From assembly GCA_028285085.1 (NCBI GenBank), contig JANQQI010000109.1, positions 62,001-126,000 on the forward strand: DNA of 64,000 nucleotides, read 5' to 3'. This document shows positions 37,640-46,064 of the stretch, piece after piece (position 1 is the first letter of the stretch; each line of letters begins with the position of its first letter). The notes under the pieces are model-generated. The model saw nothing but the letters and a program-made list of their open reading frames with translations. It did no database searches and was not told the DNA's origin. The position numbers and the translations under genes are program-made. This DNA is from Saprospiraceae bacterium. GTDB lineage: Bacteria > Bacteroidota > Bacteroidia > Chitinophagales > Saprospiraceae.

Positions 37640-40600
37640 TTAAAGCTCCCGAATCTTGATATTGCGATACCAGACCGGATCGCCGTGATCTTGCAGAGAA
37701 ATATGTCCTTTGCGTGCTTTTCCAAATCCCGGCATTTCGTGGAATTTACTCCCTTGGATCATCTGGGTCCATTCATCCGTGAACATCTCAAAGTCGACGA
37801 CTTTATAGCCATTCAGCCAATGCTCTACTTTTCCATTATTCACCACAAGCCGAATATGATTCCACGCACCGGCTGGCTTGACTGTTACAAAGGAACATTC
37901 AATCATATCGTACAAATCACCCGCGCGATGTTTCTCGATTTTTGCATCGGGATGGCAGCTATTGTCAAGCACTTGCATTTCCGGGCCGGTCTGCCATACG
38001 TAATCATAATCATCTGATTCGACAACATTATAGATGATTCCACTATTTCCGCAGGCCCCAATTTTCCATTCGAGCTGCAATTCATAATTTTCGTATTGCC
38101 CGTCAGTTATGATATCACCTCCATCGGCCGCTTGCCAGCCGCCATCATCCTTGCGTTTAGCATCCAGAGAAAGCGCATTATCTCGCACTATCCAACTTGA
38201 GCCAATCGTTTGTTTTTTGAAATTACGCCAGCCAGCGGTTGTTTTGCCATCGAAAAGCAATTTCCAGCCCGCCGCCTGCTCAGCTGCAGTGAGGGTATTC
38301 GGAGCGAGCGGTGGCGGCGCCTGCGTGCGGAAACCCGGTTGATTTTGTGGAATATTATTCATCGTATACCAAGCTTCGGTCGTCCACAGGCCTTGCCCTT
38401 TTTCACTGATAAATGAATTTTCTATTTTGACGTATAACAGATGATTGGACTTCATCCCCGATAGCTCCAAGAAGACTTTACGACGATCTTCCGATACATT
38501 AACTGATCGGATTGGCAATTCCCGCTCGTCTAATTTTGGGCCACCGTATTCCTCGGTTGGTTTGTAGTACCATTGCTTGATGAGATAATCACTCGCATTC
38601 CAGCCATCGCCTTCACGCAATGGCTCCGTTAATTCGATTTCAACGCCGTTCGATTTAGCCCGTACAGCCAACATTTCGAAAGCTGGCTTTTGGTTGTATT
38701 TCAAACGCTGCAAACCGTACCAAAGCGTTCCATTATGTTGCCAGTTACCACTTGAGCCGATACCACCAACGTATAGAGCACCATCTGGGCCCCAAACCAA
38801 ACGATTGACACCAGCTTCGAGTCCCTGGGTAAAGCGGAATACACAGCCTTGGTATTCTTCATTAACTTTTTCTACAAAGACTCTCTTCACCCCACCGTGG
38901 GTTACTTCACCGTGAATCATTTGTCCTTGATAAGGCCCATCGTTGAGATAAACCGGGGTAGAAGGCGAATTACCAATTTCATCCTGTGGCAACCACACCA
39001 CAGGTAAATCTTCTTTCAGATTTGCAGTGCCTTCAAAGTCCACGGAGCGGGAACCATACCAGCCCCCTTGCTTAATGTGGACAATCTTTGAAGACGGCAA
39101 CCAGTCCCCCTGATTATCGGCAACAAATAATTCGTTGTCAACACCGATTCCGATGCCGTTAGGTGTGCGGAGGCCGCTGGCAATAAATTCCATGCTACCA
39201 TCCGCTTTCGAAATCTTGACGACCTTCCCACGATCTTGAATCTGTGGCTGCGTACTAGCCCCTCCGGGATTAATTGCTGTAGCTAAGGTGCCATAGAAAT
39301 AACCATCCTTGTATGCCAGTCCAAACGCAAATTCGTGGAAATTGGCTGATACTCGCCAGTTATTACACACCGTTTGGTATTCATCGATGACCTCATCGCC
39401 ATTCGTGTCGACAAGCTTGGTCAATTCTTGTTTTTGTAAAATATAAATCTCGTCATCTACCACTTTTAAGCCTAATGGCTCCGCTAATCCCTTAGCGATG
39501 GTCTTCACTTGCATTTGACTAGGATCACCCGATTGGGCACCTTCAACGATAAATACCGATCCCGCAGCATCCCAGGTACTCACAACTAGGCGGCCATCGG
39601 ACAGAAAATCCATGCCACCGACCTTAGGCGTAAATAAATCTGGGCGGGCCTGAGCCAGATCATAAGACGGATGTACAGCCTCCAGCGGATAGCCGTTGCC
39701 AGGAATTCGGTTTTCATTACCCATTGGGCTTGCAACGACTTCGGCCGGTTGATCTTTCTTGTGGTGCACCATAGCGGCCGGTGGTACAACAACATATTCA
39801 CCGCTATTCCCTGTACGCCAACTCAACACCAAGCTTTTTCCACCTCCACCCTGGAAAAATTCTACCCGGAAAGGATGGTATCCCTCCGCTAAGGCAATCG
39901 AGCCGTCCATGTTGGATGCACCGTGCAAGCCATCGTGGTCGATGACCATTTCAGTGCCAATGGTTAGGCGAGAACCATCATCACTATTCAAGCGAAAATG
40001 ATACACCGATGATTTTCGAATATTCAAATAACCATCCACTAAAATGGCGAAGTTATTAGGCAAACCTTGCAAGTCACTATCAGAAGCTTGAACATTAGGT
40101 ACCATGGTTGCAAAGGCAGGATCTTGATCGGTATCTATATCCGACAGTTGTGTCAAATCCTTATCGTGCATGTAAATCCGAGCAACTACTCCCGGCAACA
40201 AATCCTGTTCATTGACATTTTTATCTCCGTACACATAATCCTGATCTTCAGGAGGCGACTGCGTTGCTATATTTTCTAACTGCGCTTCCTCCTCAGCATC
40301 TAAAGACATGATGTACTCAACCATGGCTCGGATATCTACTTCGGGGACATCCGGATGGGCGTTCATCACTTGTGTACCCCAAACACCGTAACCACCATAT
40401 TTCACTTTATTGGTGAGTATCCCAATATTTTCTTCCGTATTTTGATACTTGGCCGCAACATCGACATAAGCCGGGCCAATTGTTTTTCGATAGGTATTGT
40501 GGCAAGTTTTGCAATCATTGCGAGCGATGAGGCGATAACCAAGTGGTGTATCTTCATCAGCTTGATCCTCATCCTTACGATTTGGGTCAGCAATGGTAGG

Positions 40601-41329
40601 TCGCTTCAAAAATTTAACTGCAAAGCGGGTCTGGTCATTCGATTTTAAACTCAAACGTCCCTCGACATCGACTGAGGACACATTTTTATATTCACGGCTA
40701 TTCTCACCGGTCACGTTAAACTCTCCATCCGTTTCGATGCTATTTGCAAATCCAATGGATGCCACATTAGTCTGTAAGACTAGTGTCGCTCCGGCAGGCA
40801 CATCCTGAGTTGTGAAAATGCGTTCAAACCCAGGCAGGCCACTAGCGTAAGAAAAGTATTCGGGGCGTTCAAAAACACGTGCTTTTTTATCATTCCAACT
40901 TACTTCATACATTACTTCCACACCATCATCTACGAAACGGTGCCCGAGATAATTACTACTAGCCGGAATATCCTGTCCATTTTCCTGAACTAACCAAGGT
41001 GACTCAAAACTATTTTGGAGCCAAATATCTCCAACGGCAAGTGGCTGAGGACCGTGGGCAGTAGTATAAACAGCCCCGTCAAAGTTGACGTGGCCACGCC
41101 AAGCTTTGTACAACTTACCATCGTCAGCGCTGTACGCCACCCAAAGATCATCGTGTAAAGCCGCCGTTAACATCCGGGGTTGTACATCCAAAACAGATCG
41201 GAACACCCAGGGGTCATTAGGCCTTTCAGGGTCATCATTGGTTTCAGTACTCGGCGCATCACTATTGCAAGCCGCAAAAAACAGGAGTAAAAAAAGACTT
41301 GTAAAAAAGAGTAAATGTCGTTGTTTCAT
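37640..41329 (-). CDS. Lipoprotein fusion: cytochrome c, PA14, beta-propeller, DUF1080
   Basis: A 1229-residue multidomain lipoprotein (signal ending FFAAC, Cys21). Residues about 40-245 form an all-beta region of unknown family. A class I cytochrome c follows (about 255-350) with CKTCH at 273-277 and probable Met322 ligand. A PA14-like carbohydrate-binding domain (about 375-525) has FRLNSDDGSRLTIG and VEFFQGGGGKSLVLSW. A sorbosone-dehydrogenase/NHL-type propeller (about 560-1000) carries GIGIGVDNELFVADNQGDW and VWGPDGALYVGG. The last 219 residues are a DUF1080 domain. The design suggests sugar binding, oxidation with electron transfer through haem, and 3-keto-glycoside cleavage on one surface-attached polypeptide. 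This is inference from domains; no reaction is proven. Confidence 0.87.
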   Translation of the reverse strand: MKQRHLLFFTSLFLLLFFAACNSDAPSTETNDDPERPNDPWVFRSVLDVQPRMLTAALHDDLWVAYSADDGKLYKAWRGHVNFDGAVYTTAHGPQPLAVGDIWLQNSFESPWLVQENGQDIPASSNYLGHRFVDDGVEVMYEVSWNDKKARVFERPEYFSYASGLPGFERIFTTQDVPAGATLVLQTNVASIGFANSIETDGEFNVTGENSREYKNVSSVDVEGRLSLKSNDQTRFAVKFLKRPTIADPNRKDEDQADEDTPLGYRLIARNDCKTCHNTYRKTIGPAYVDVAAKYQNTEENIGILTNKVKYGGYGVWGTQVMNAHPDVPEVDIRAMVEYIMSLDAEEEAQLENIATQSPPEDQDYVYGDKNVNEQDLLPGVVARIYMHDKDLTQLSDIDTDQDPAFATMVPNVQASDSDLQGLPNNFAILVDGYLNIRKSSVYHFRLNSDDGSRLTIGTEMVIDHDGLHGASNMDGSIALAEGYHPFRVEFFQGGGGKSLVLSWRTGNSGEYVVVPPAAMVHHKKDQPAEVVASPMGNENRIPGNGYPLEAVHPSYDLAQARPDLFTPKVGGMDFLSDGRLVVSTWDAAGSVFIVEGAQSGDPSQMQVKTIAKGLAEPLGLKVVDDEIYILQKQELTKLVDTNGDEVIDEYQTVCNNWRVSANFHEFAFGLAYKDGYFYGTLATAINPGGASTQPQIQDRGKVVKISKADGSMEFIASGLRTPNGIGIGVDNELFVADNQGDWLPSSKIVHIKQGGWYGSRSVDFEGTANLKEDLPVVWLPQDEIGNSPSTPVYLNDGPYQGQMIHGEVTHGGVKRVFVEKVNEEYQGCVFRFTQGLEAGVNRLVWGPDGALYVGGIGSSGNWQHNGTLWYGLQRLKYNQKPAFEMLAVRAKSNGVEIELTEPLREGDGWNASDYLIKQWYYKPTEEYGGPKLDERELPIRSVNVSEDRRKVFLELSGMKSNHLLYVKIENSFISEKGQGLWTTEAWYTMNNIPQNQPGFRTQAPPPLAPNTLTAAEQAAGWKLLFDGKTTAGWRNFKKQTIGSSWIVRDNALSLDAKRKDDGGWQAADGGDIITDGQYENYELQLEWKIGACGNSGIIYNVVESDDYDYVWQTGPEMQVLDNSCHPDAKIEKHRAGDLYDMIECSFVTVKPAGAWNHIRLVVNNGKVEHWLNGYKVVDFEMFTDEWTQMIQGSKFHEMPGFGKARKGHISLQDHGDPVWYRNIKIREL

Positions 41330-41408
41330 ACTGTTAATTATACCTTTTTTAAATGTTCTCTATCATCATTATACAAAGTTCCAATTCGGAAGCTAAGGGG
41401 TAATTTTT

Positions 41409-44400
41409 CTATTTCAGCCCCAATAGCTCCATACGGGGATGCACCTCAATCCAATCCATCATAACAATTTGCTTGTTTTGCTCGGCGGCATTTCGGAACA
41501 CGACAAATAAATCATGCCGGCCGGTCCAATCTTTTTCTAAATTCACACGATGCTCTCCTGGTTTGTCAATATCATATTGCCCAATGAGTTCACCGTCCTG
41601 AGCATCTAACCTTAGTTCCATACGGCCACCGATTTCGCGATCAGGTCGCATGCCTACCGCAAAGGTTAAAGCTTGTACATCCGTGAAATCGATATCCGCA
41701 TAGGATAGAAAGTCGTTGTGATATAATTCGCGAACCAAGCCATCCCGAATTTCAAACTCCTTGCTGGAGCGATCATATCGCTCTGCTTCCATCTTCGGAT
41801 GGCGCAATACAATTTGATTTTGCTCGGTAATCGAAGTGATCTCGCCATTCCCCAAATCGGTATAAGATGCCATCAAAATATACCGCCCCTTTTCTTCTTC
41901 GGCAATATGATCAGTCGTCACAAAAGTACCTTCAGCAGGGAAATCGGAGGCCACTTTGCGCTGCGCGCCGAGGGATAAAATGTACAGCACCATTTCACTC
42001 GCCTGTTCTTCTGTCAACTGTGGATGCGCCGCCATTGCCGTTTCGCCCCAATTTCCGGAGCCCCCCTCGATAATGCGTTTACGCAAGTGCGAGACCGCAA
42101 AATCATTGTCACGATAGCGGTTCGCAATCTGAATATAACTCGGCCCATTCACTTTCTTTTCCTTGGCGTGACAACTCGCACAATCCGATGCTTCAATCAG
42201 CTCCAGTCCTTTGGGTTTAGAACTAACCTGATCGGCCGTTTGATGACCCTGAGCGATCGTTGTAATATCGTAGCCTTGTGGCAAGTAATCGAAGGACACT
42301 TGAATCTGATCTTTCGACAACGAGCCATCATCGGTATTCCCATCTTCCTTGTCACGCACCTGTACTTGATAGTCAATTTGTCGATTGTCCCAATAAAAGG
42401 TTTGATTCCCTGCGATTTCCCATTCAACTTTTGGCGCTTCGTTACCTACTTGAATTTCGATCGTCGCCTCGGAAGACTGCTTATCAGGATCCGTCACTTT
42501 AAGTTGTACCTGATACACACCAGGTTTTTCGAAGGTATAACTTGGATAAGCCGAACGATTTTCAACACCATTACCCGTAAAACGCCACTCGTATTTGAGT
42601 GGATCACCGTCGAAATCGTAAGAATCCGCGGCCGAGAAAATGACGGTCAGCGGAGCTGCACCGACAAGTTTATTGGCAGTGACTTTAGCAACGGGGGCAC
42701 GATTGCCACGCACGTAGTCAATCCGCACCAAGCGAGCATCGATGTTACGCGAAAACCACAGCTTCCCGTATTCCAGCAAATATAATTTACCATCTCGCCC
42801 AAACTGCATATCCATTGGCCGGGAGAATTTCTCGTTTTGCATAAAAGGATCAATCTTGACAACTTGCCCGCTACTATCAAATTTCATCAGATAAATCCAA
42901 TTCCGCATCCATTCGTAGATCAGTAATTTTCCATCGAAATACTCTGGATATTTCTCCTCATGATCATATAGGTCGCTATAAAAGATCGGGCCAGCCATAG
43001 GATTTTTACCGCCAGTACCCACCCACGGAAATTCTAGTGATTTATCGTAAGAATACCAAATCACAGATTCCTGGATTGGTGGTAATTCTCGCAAACCCGT
43101 ATTATTCGCTGACTCATTAATTGGGTTTTCAGTATTGAAAAGTGGCCCGGAGGTCTCAGAGGCAAAGTTGTAATCATGGTATGCTTGATTATTACCTCGG
43201 CTATAGGGCCAGCCCCAAAAGCCGGGGGTTCTCGCCTGATTGATTTCATCGATCCCTTTAGGGCCACGATCTTCCTGATCTTTACCCGCGTCGGGCCCCA
43301 CATCTCCCCAATAGAGATATTTCGTTTTGGCATCGATAGACAAGCGGAAAGGATTACGGCACCCCATCACATAAATTTCCGGCCGTGTATCCGGGGTCCC
43401 TTCCGGGAAGAGATTCCCATCGGGGATAGTGTAGGAGCCATCTGCTTGTGGAGTGATCCGCAGAATCTTGCCGCGCAGATCGTTAGTATTTCCTGCACTG
43501 CGCTGTGCGTCCCAAGGTTTACGACCGGGGCGCTCATCGATAGGTGCAAAGCCATCCGAATCGAAGGGGTTGGTGTCATCTCCTACGCCAATAAATAAAT
43601 TGCCGTCCGGTCCAAATTCGAGTGAGCCGCCGGAATGACAACATTCATCACGCTGCACGTCGATTTCAAGCACTACTTTTTCGGTAGCGTAATGCAGACT
43701 ATCGTCGTCGAATACAAAGCGGGAAATGTGCTGCACAGGTTTGCTGCCCAGCGGTGAATAGAACAGGTAAATCCATTTATTCTCTTCGTAATTAGGATCA
43801 ATCGCCATCCCTAATAAACCATCTTCGTATTTGGTAAACACAGGGAATTTTGTCACTTCACGCAGGCGATCCTTTTCGGGATCATACAGCTTAATGGCCC
43901 CTGCACGTTCGACAAACAAAATTCGACCGTCGGGGAACAAATCCAATTCCATTGGTTCGTTGAGGTTCTGCGCCAAAACTGTTTTCACAAATCGATTGGC
44001 GGCGGGAACCCGGTGGTGATGTGCCTGAGTGTAGTCCCGTACATTGTCGCCAATGGCGTACTGGATTCCGCCGAGTAGATGCTCTAAAAATAATGGCTCA
44101 ACAAAACTGGCATCCGTATGGCCACCGCCAGTGTAGAAGGCACGGCCACCATCAAAATCATGATACCAGGCAATGGGATGATTTTCACCATTGGTGCCGC
44201 CTTCGTAGGTCGTTTCGTCCAGATTGGCGAGCACTTGAGTATTGGGATTAAGGTTTTTATAATTGTACCACTCGTCGTCGCGTTCCCAGCGTTCGGGTAG
44301 CATTTTAGTGGAAGGATGATTTTTGTCTAAAACCTGAATATCGGCTTTGCGTACATTGGGATTATTGGGATGCCCGTTGAAATAGCCCCCGACGAGTTTA

Positions 44401-44783
44401 CCATACCACATCCAATCGTATTCGGTATCTGCGGCGGCGTGAATGCCTACATAGCCGCCACCGGCTTGAATATATCTTTCGAAGTCAGCTTGCTGCACAT
44501 GATCAAGAACATCACCGGTGGTATTGAGAAAAATGACGGCGGCATACTGCGCTAAGTTTTCTTCGCGAAATGCATTTGCATCTTCTGTAGAGACGACCTT
44601 GAAACCATTTTCTTTTCCGAGTTTTTGGATCGCTTTGATCCCTGGCTCGATGGAAGCATGGCGGTAGCCCGCTGTTTTTGAAAAAACCAGAACCCGTACA
44701 TCAGCGCTCTCTTCACAGGCAGAAAAAAACAGTAAAAGCACAAGTCCAAATAGCAGAGTGGGGAAAGTATTAATGGTTCTCAT
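41409..44783 (-). CDS. Lipoprotein fusion: ThuA, PQQ-type sugar dehydrogenase, PKD, cytochrome c, CBM
   Basis: A 1124-residue lipoprotein (signal ending FSAC, Cys23). Domains: ThuA-like trehalose-utilisation fold (29-245, with GYVGIHAAADTEYDW and AFYTGGGHTD), a glucose/sorbosone dehydrogenase propeller (about 260-690), a PKD domain (700-780), a class I cytochrome c (CASCH 868-872, probable Met917) and a C-terminal carbohydrate-binding-like domain (about 990-1115). His383 in CCHSGGSLEFGPDG and Arg476 in GCRNPFRLS match PQQ-binding residues of soluble glucose dehydrogenase, so this propeller could bind PQQ and pass electrons to its own haem. It opens the seven-gene locus A, 79 bases before the next fusion gene. 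Confidence 0.88.
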   Translation of the reverse strand: MRTINTFPTLLFGLVLLLFFSACEESADVRVLVFSKTAGYRHASIEPGIKAIQKLGKENGFKVVSTEDANAFREENLAQYAAVIFLNTTGDVLDHVQQADFERYIQAGGGYVGIHAAADTEYDWMWYGKLVGGYFNGHPNNPNVRKADIQVLDKNHPSTKMLPERWERDDEWYNYKNLNPNTQVLANLDETTYEGGTNGENHPIAWYHDFDGGRAFYTGGGHTDASFVEPLFLEHLLGGIQYAIGDNVRDYTQAHHHRVPAANRFVKTVLAQNLNEPMELDLFPDGRILFVERAGAIKLYDPEKDRLREVTKFPVFTKYEDGLLGMAIDPNYEENKWIYLFYSPLGSKPVQHISRFVFDDDSLHYATEKVVLEIDVQRDECCHSGGSLEFGPDGNLFIGVGDDTNPFDSDGFAPIDERPGRKPWDAQRSAGNTNDLRGKILRITPQADGSYTIPDGNLFPEGTPDTRPEIYVMGCRNPFRLSIDAKTKYLYWGDVGPDAGKDQEDRGPKGIDEINQARTPGFWGWPYSRGNNQAYHDYNFASETSGPLFNTENPINESANNTGLRELPPIQESVIWYSYDKSLEFPWVGTGGKNPMAGPIFYSDLYDHEEKYPEYFDGKLLIYEWMRNWIYLMKFDSSGQVVKIDPFMQNEKFSRPMDMQFGRDGKLYLLEYGKLWFSRNIDARLVRIDYVRGNRAPVAKVTANKLVGAAPLTVIFSAADSYDFDGDPLKYEWRFTGNGVENRSAYPSYTFEKPGVYQVQLKVTDPDKQSSEATIEIQVGNEAPKVEWEIAGNQTFYWDNRQIDYQVQVRDKEDGNTDDGSLSKDQIQVSFDYLPQGYDITTIAQGHQTADQVSSKPKGLELIEASDCASCHAKEKKVNGPSYIQIANRYRDNDFAVSHLRKRIIEGGSGNWGETAMAAHPQLTEEQASEMVLYILSLGAQRKVASDFPAEGTFVTTDHIAEEEKGRYILMASYTDLGNGEITSITEQNQIVLRHPKMEAERYDRSSKEFEIRDGLVRELYHNDFLSYADIDFTDVQALTFAVGMRPDREIGGRMELRLDAQDGELIGQYDIDKPGEHRVNLEKDWTGRHDLFVVFRNAAEQNKQIVMMDWIEVHPRMELLGLK

Positions 44784-45036
44784 CAGTTATTGCATTTTCT
44801 ACACTAAGGTAATAATTACATTATTTAATTTATTTTTTTAGACCATTTCAAATATTATTTTCCAAAATTTTAACGAAAAAGAGAATATTTGACGCTTTCC
44901 CGATTCTATCAACTCTTCTCTCACGACCAATTATTAGTCTAATTTCTCAGTCAGTACAGGCTCTACCTCCACTCTACCCGCCAACTTTTTACCCCATTTA
45001 CTGTTAGTAGTTGGATTGTAAAATAAAACCTGAATT

Positions 45037-45216
45037 ATGTTTGGATTATTCAAAAAAGATCCCATCAAAAAGATGGAAAAACGCTATTACGCGATGCTGG
45101 AAGAGGCACGTGATGTGCAACGTTCCGGTGATATCAAAGGCTACGCTCGCCTAATGGGAGAAGCCGAAGAATTAGCAAAGCAAATCGAAGCGCTAAAAGC
45201 AGAAAATGGACAATAA
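45037..45216 (+). CDS. Small DUF6435-like protein
   Basis: A 59-residue cytosolic protein beginning MFGLFKKDPIKKMEKRYYAM and ending EELAKQIEALKAENGQ. It is highly charged and almost wholly helical, probably a short coiled coil. The MFGLFKKDPxKK start matches the DUF6435 small-protein family of Proteobacteria and Bacteroidota, whose function is unknown. Its end overlaps the start of the SDR gene by 11 bases, so translation is likely coupled. Confidence 0.8.
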   Translation: MFGLFKKDPIKKMEKRYYAMLEEARDVQRSGDIKGYARLMGEAEELAKQIEALKAENGQ

Positions 45217-45910
45217 AAATTACCTCGTGGTGGGCGGTAGTTCCGGGATTGGATTAGCCCTCACTCGACAACTGAAAGCAGCTGGACATGAAGTGTATGT
45301 CCTCTCACGTACGAATGATCAATTAAAGGATTTGGATGTCCATCATTTATCCGGTGATGTAACCGAAGATGGTTTCTCGACAGATGGTTTACCGGATACA
45401 TTGCATGGCATTGCTTACTGTCCGGGCAGTATTAATCTCAAGCCATTTCGCGCTTTGAAGCCCGAACACTTCCGCAATGATTTTGAAATCAACGTCCTTG
45501 GTGCCGTGAAAGTCTTGCAAGCTAACTTGCGCTCGCTCAAGCGCGCCGATGGCGCCAGCGTCGTGCTCTTTAGTACTGTAGCAGTTGGTCAGGGAATGCC
45601 TTATCACGCCTCGGTAGCCGCCGCAAAAGGGGCTGTGGAAGGCCTAACCCGCTCGCTCGCCGCTGAATTGGCCCCCGGCATTCGCGTGAATTGCATCGCG
45701 CCATCACTGACGGATACGCCGATGGCTTCTAAATTGCTATCTACGCCCGAGAAGCGCGAAGCCTCAGCCCAACGCCACCCGCTGAAGCGCGTCGGCTCAG
45801 CGGAAGAAGTCGCTGAACTTGGTCGGTTTTTGCTTTCCGATCAGAGTAGCTGGGTCAGCGGACAGGTGATCGGAATTGATGGTGGTATGTCCAGCCTCCG
45901 ACCATTATAA
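45206..45910 (+). CDS. SDR-family oxidoreductase lacking canonical YxxxK Tyr
   Basis: A 234-residue Rossmann protein with an intact cofactor motif VVGGSSGIGLAL, a catalytic-serine site in VVLFSTVAV and the C-terminal WVSGQVIGIDGG. The active-site segment reads HASVAAAKGAVEG: the Lys is kept, but the residue four before it is Val rather than Tyr. The nearest Tyr lies four residues further upstream (PYHAS). This pattern is familiar from a subfamily with HASxAAAK, so the enzyme probably uses an altered mechanism or has another role. Co-transcribed with the small DUF6435-like gene. Confidence 0.85.
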   Translation: MDNKNYLVVGGSSGIGLALTRQLKAAGHEVYVLSRTNDQLKDLDVHHLSGDVTEDGFSTDGLPDTLHGIAYCPGSINLKPFRALKPEHFRNDFEINVLGAVKVLQANLRSLKRADGASVVLFSTVAVGQGMPYHASVAAAKGAVEGLTRSLAAELAPGIRVNCIAPSLTDTPMASKLLSTPEKREASAQRHPLKRVGSAEEVAELGRFLLSDQSSWVSGQVIGIDGGMSSLRPL

Positions 45911-46030
45911 ACCGTATCTGCAGCCGCCCAAGGCATACAGCAACTAATATGTTAAAGTTGCGTAAGAGGAGAAGGTGATACTGAAGGAAGGTTTTACCTT
46001 TTCAACAGTCAGACTTTATTCTACAATAAT

Positions 46031-46038
46031 TACCTTTG
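46031..46038 (+). promoter_or_regulatory. -7 promoter element of proS
   Basis: TACCTTTG, an exact TAnnTTTG match, 27 bases upstream of the proS ATG at 46065. It makes the longer frame beginning at 45975 very unlikely, since transcription would start after it. No good TTG at -33. Confidence 0.5.
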
Positions 46039-46064
46039 GGCAAAAAAGCAATACACTTTATTCT

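Noticed and set aside
42024..42785. A 253-codon plus-strand frame opposite the ThuA/cytochrome c gene
   Set aside because: The minus strand carries clear PKD, propeller and haem motifs across this stretch; the plus frame matches nothing.
45975..46064. A 30-codon N-terminal extension of proS
   Set aside because: It contains the -7 element and does not resemble prolyl-tRNA synthetase; the ATG at 46065 is the better start.
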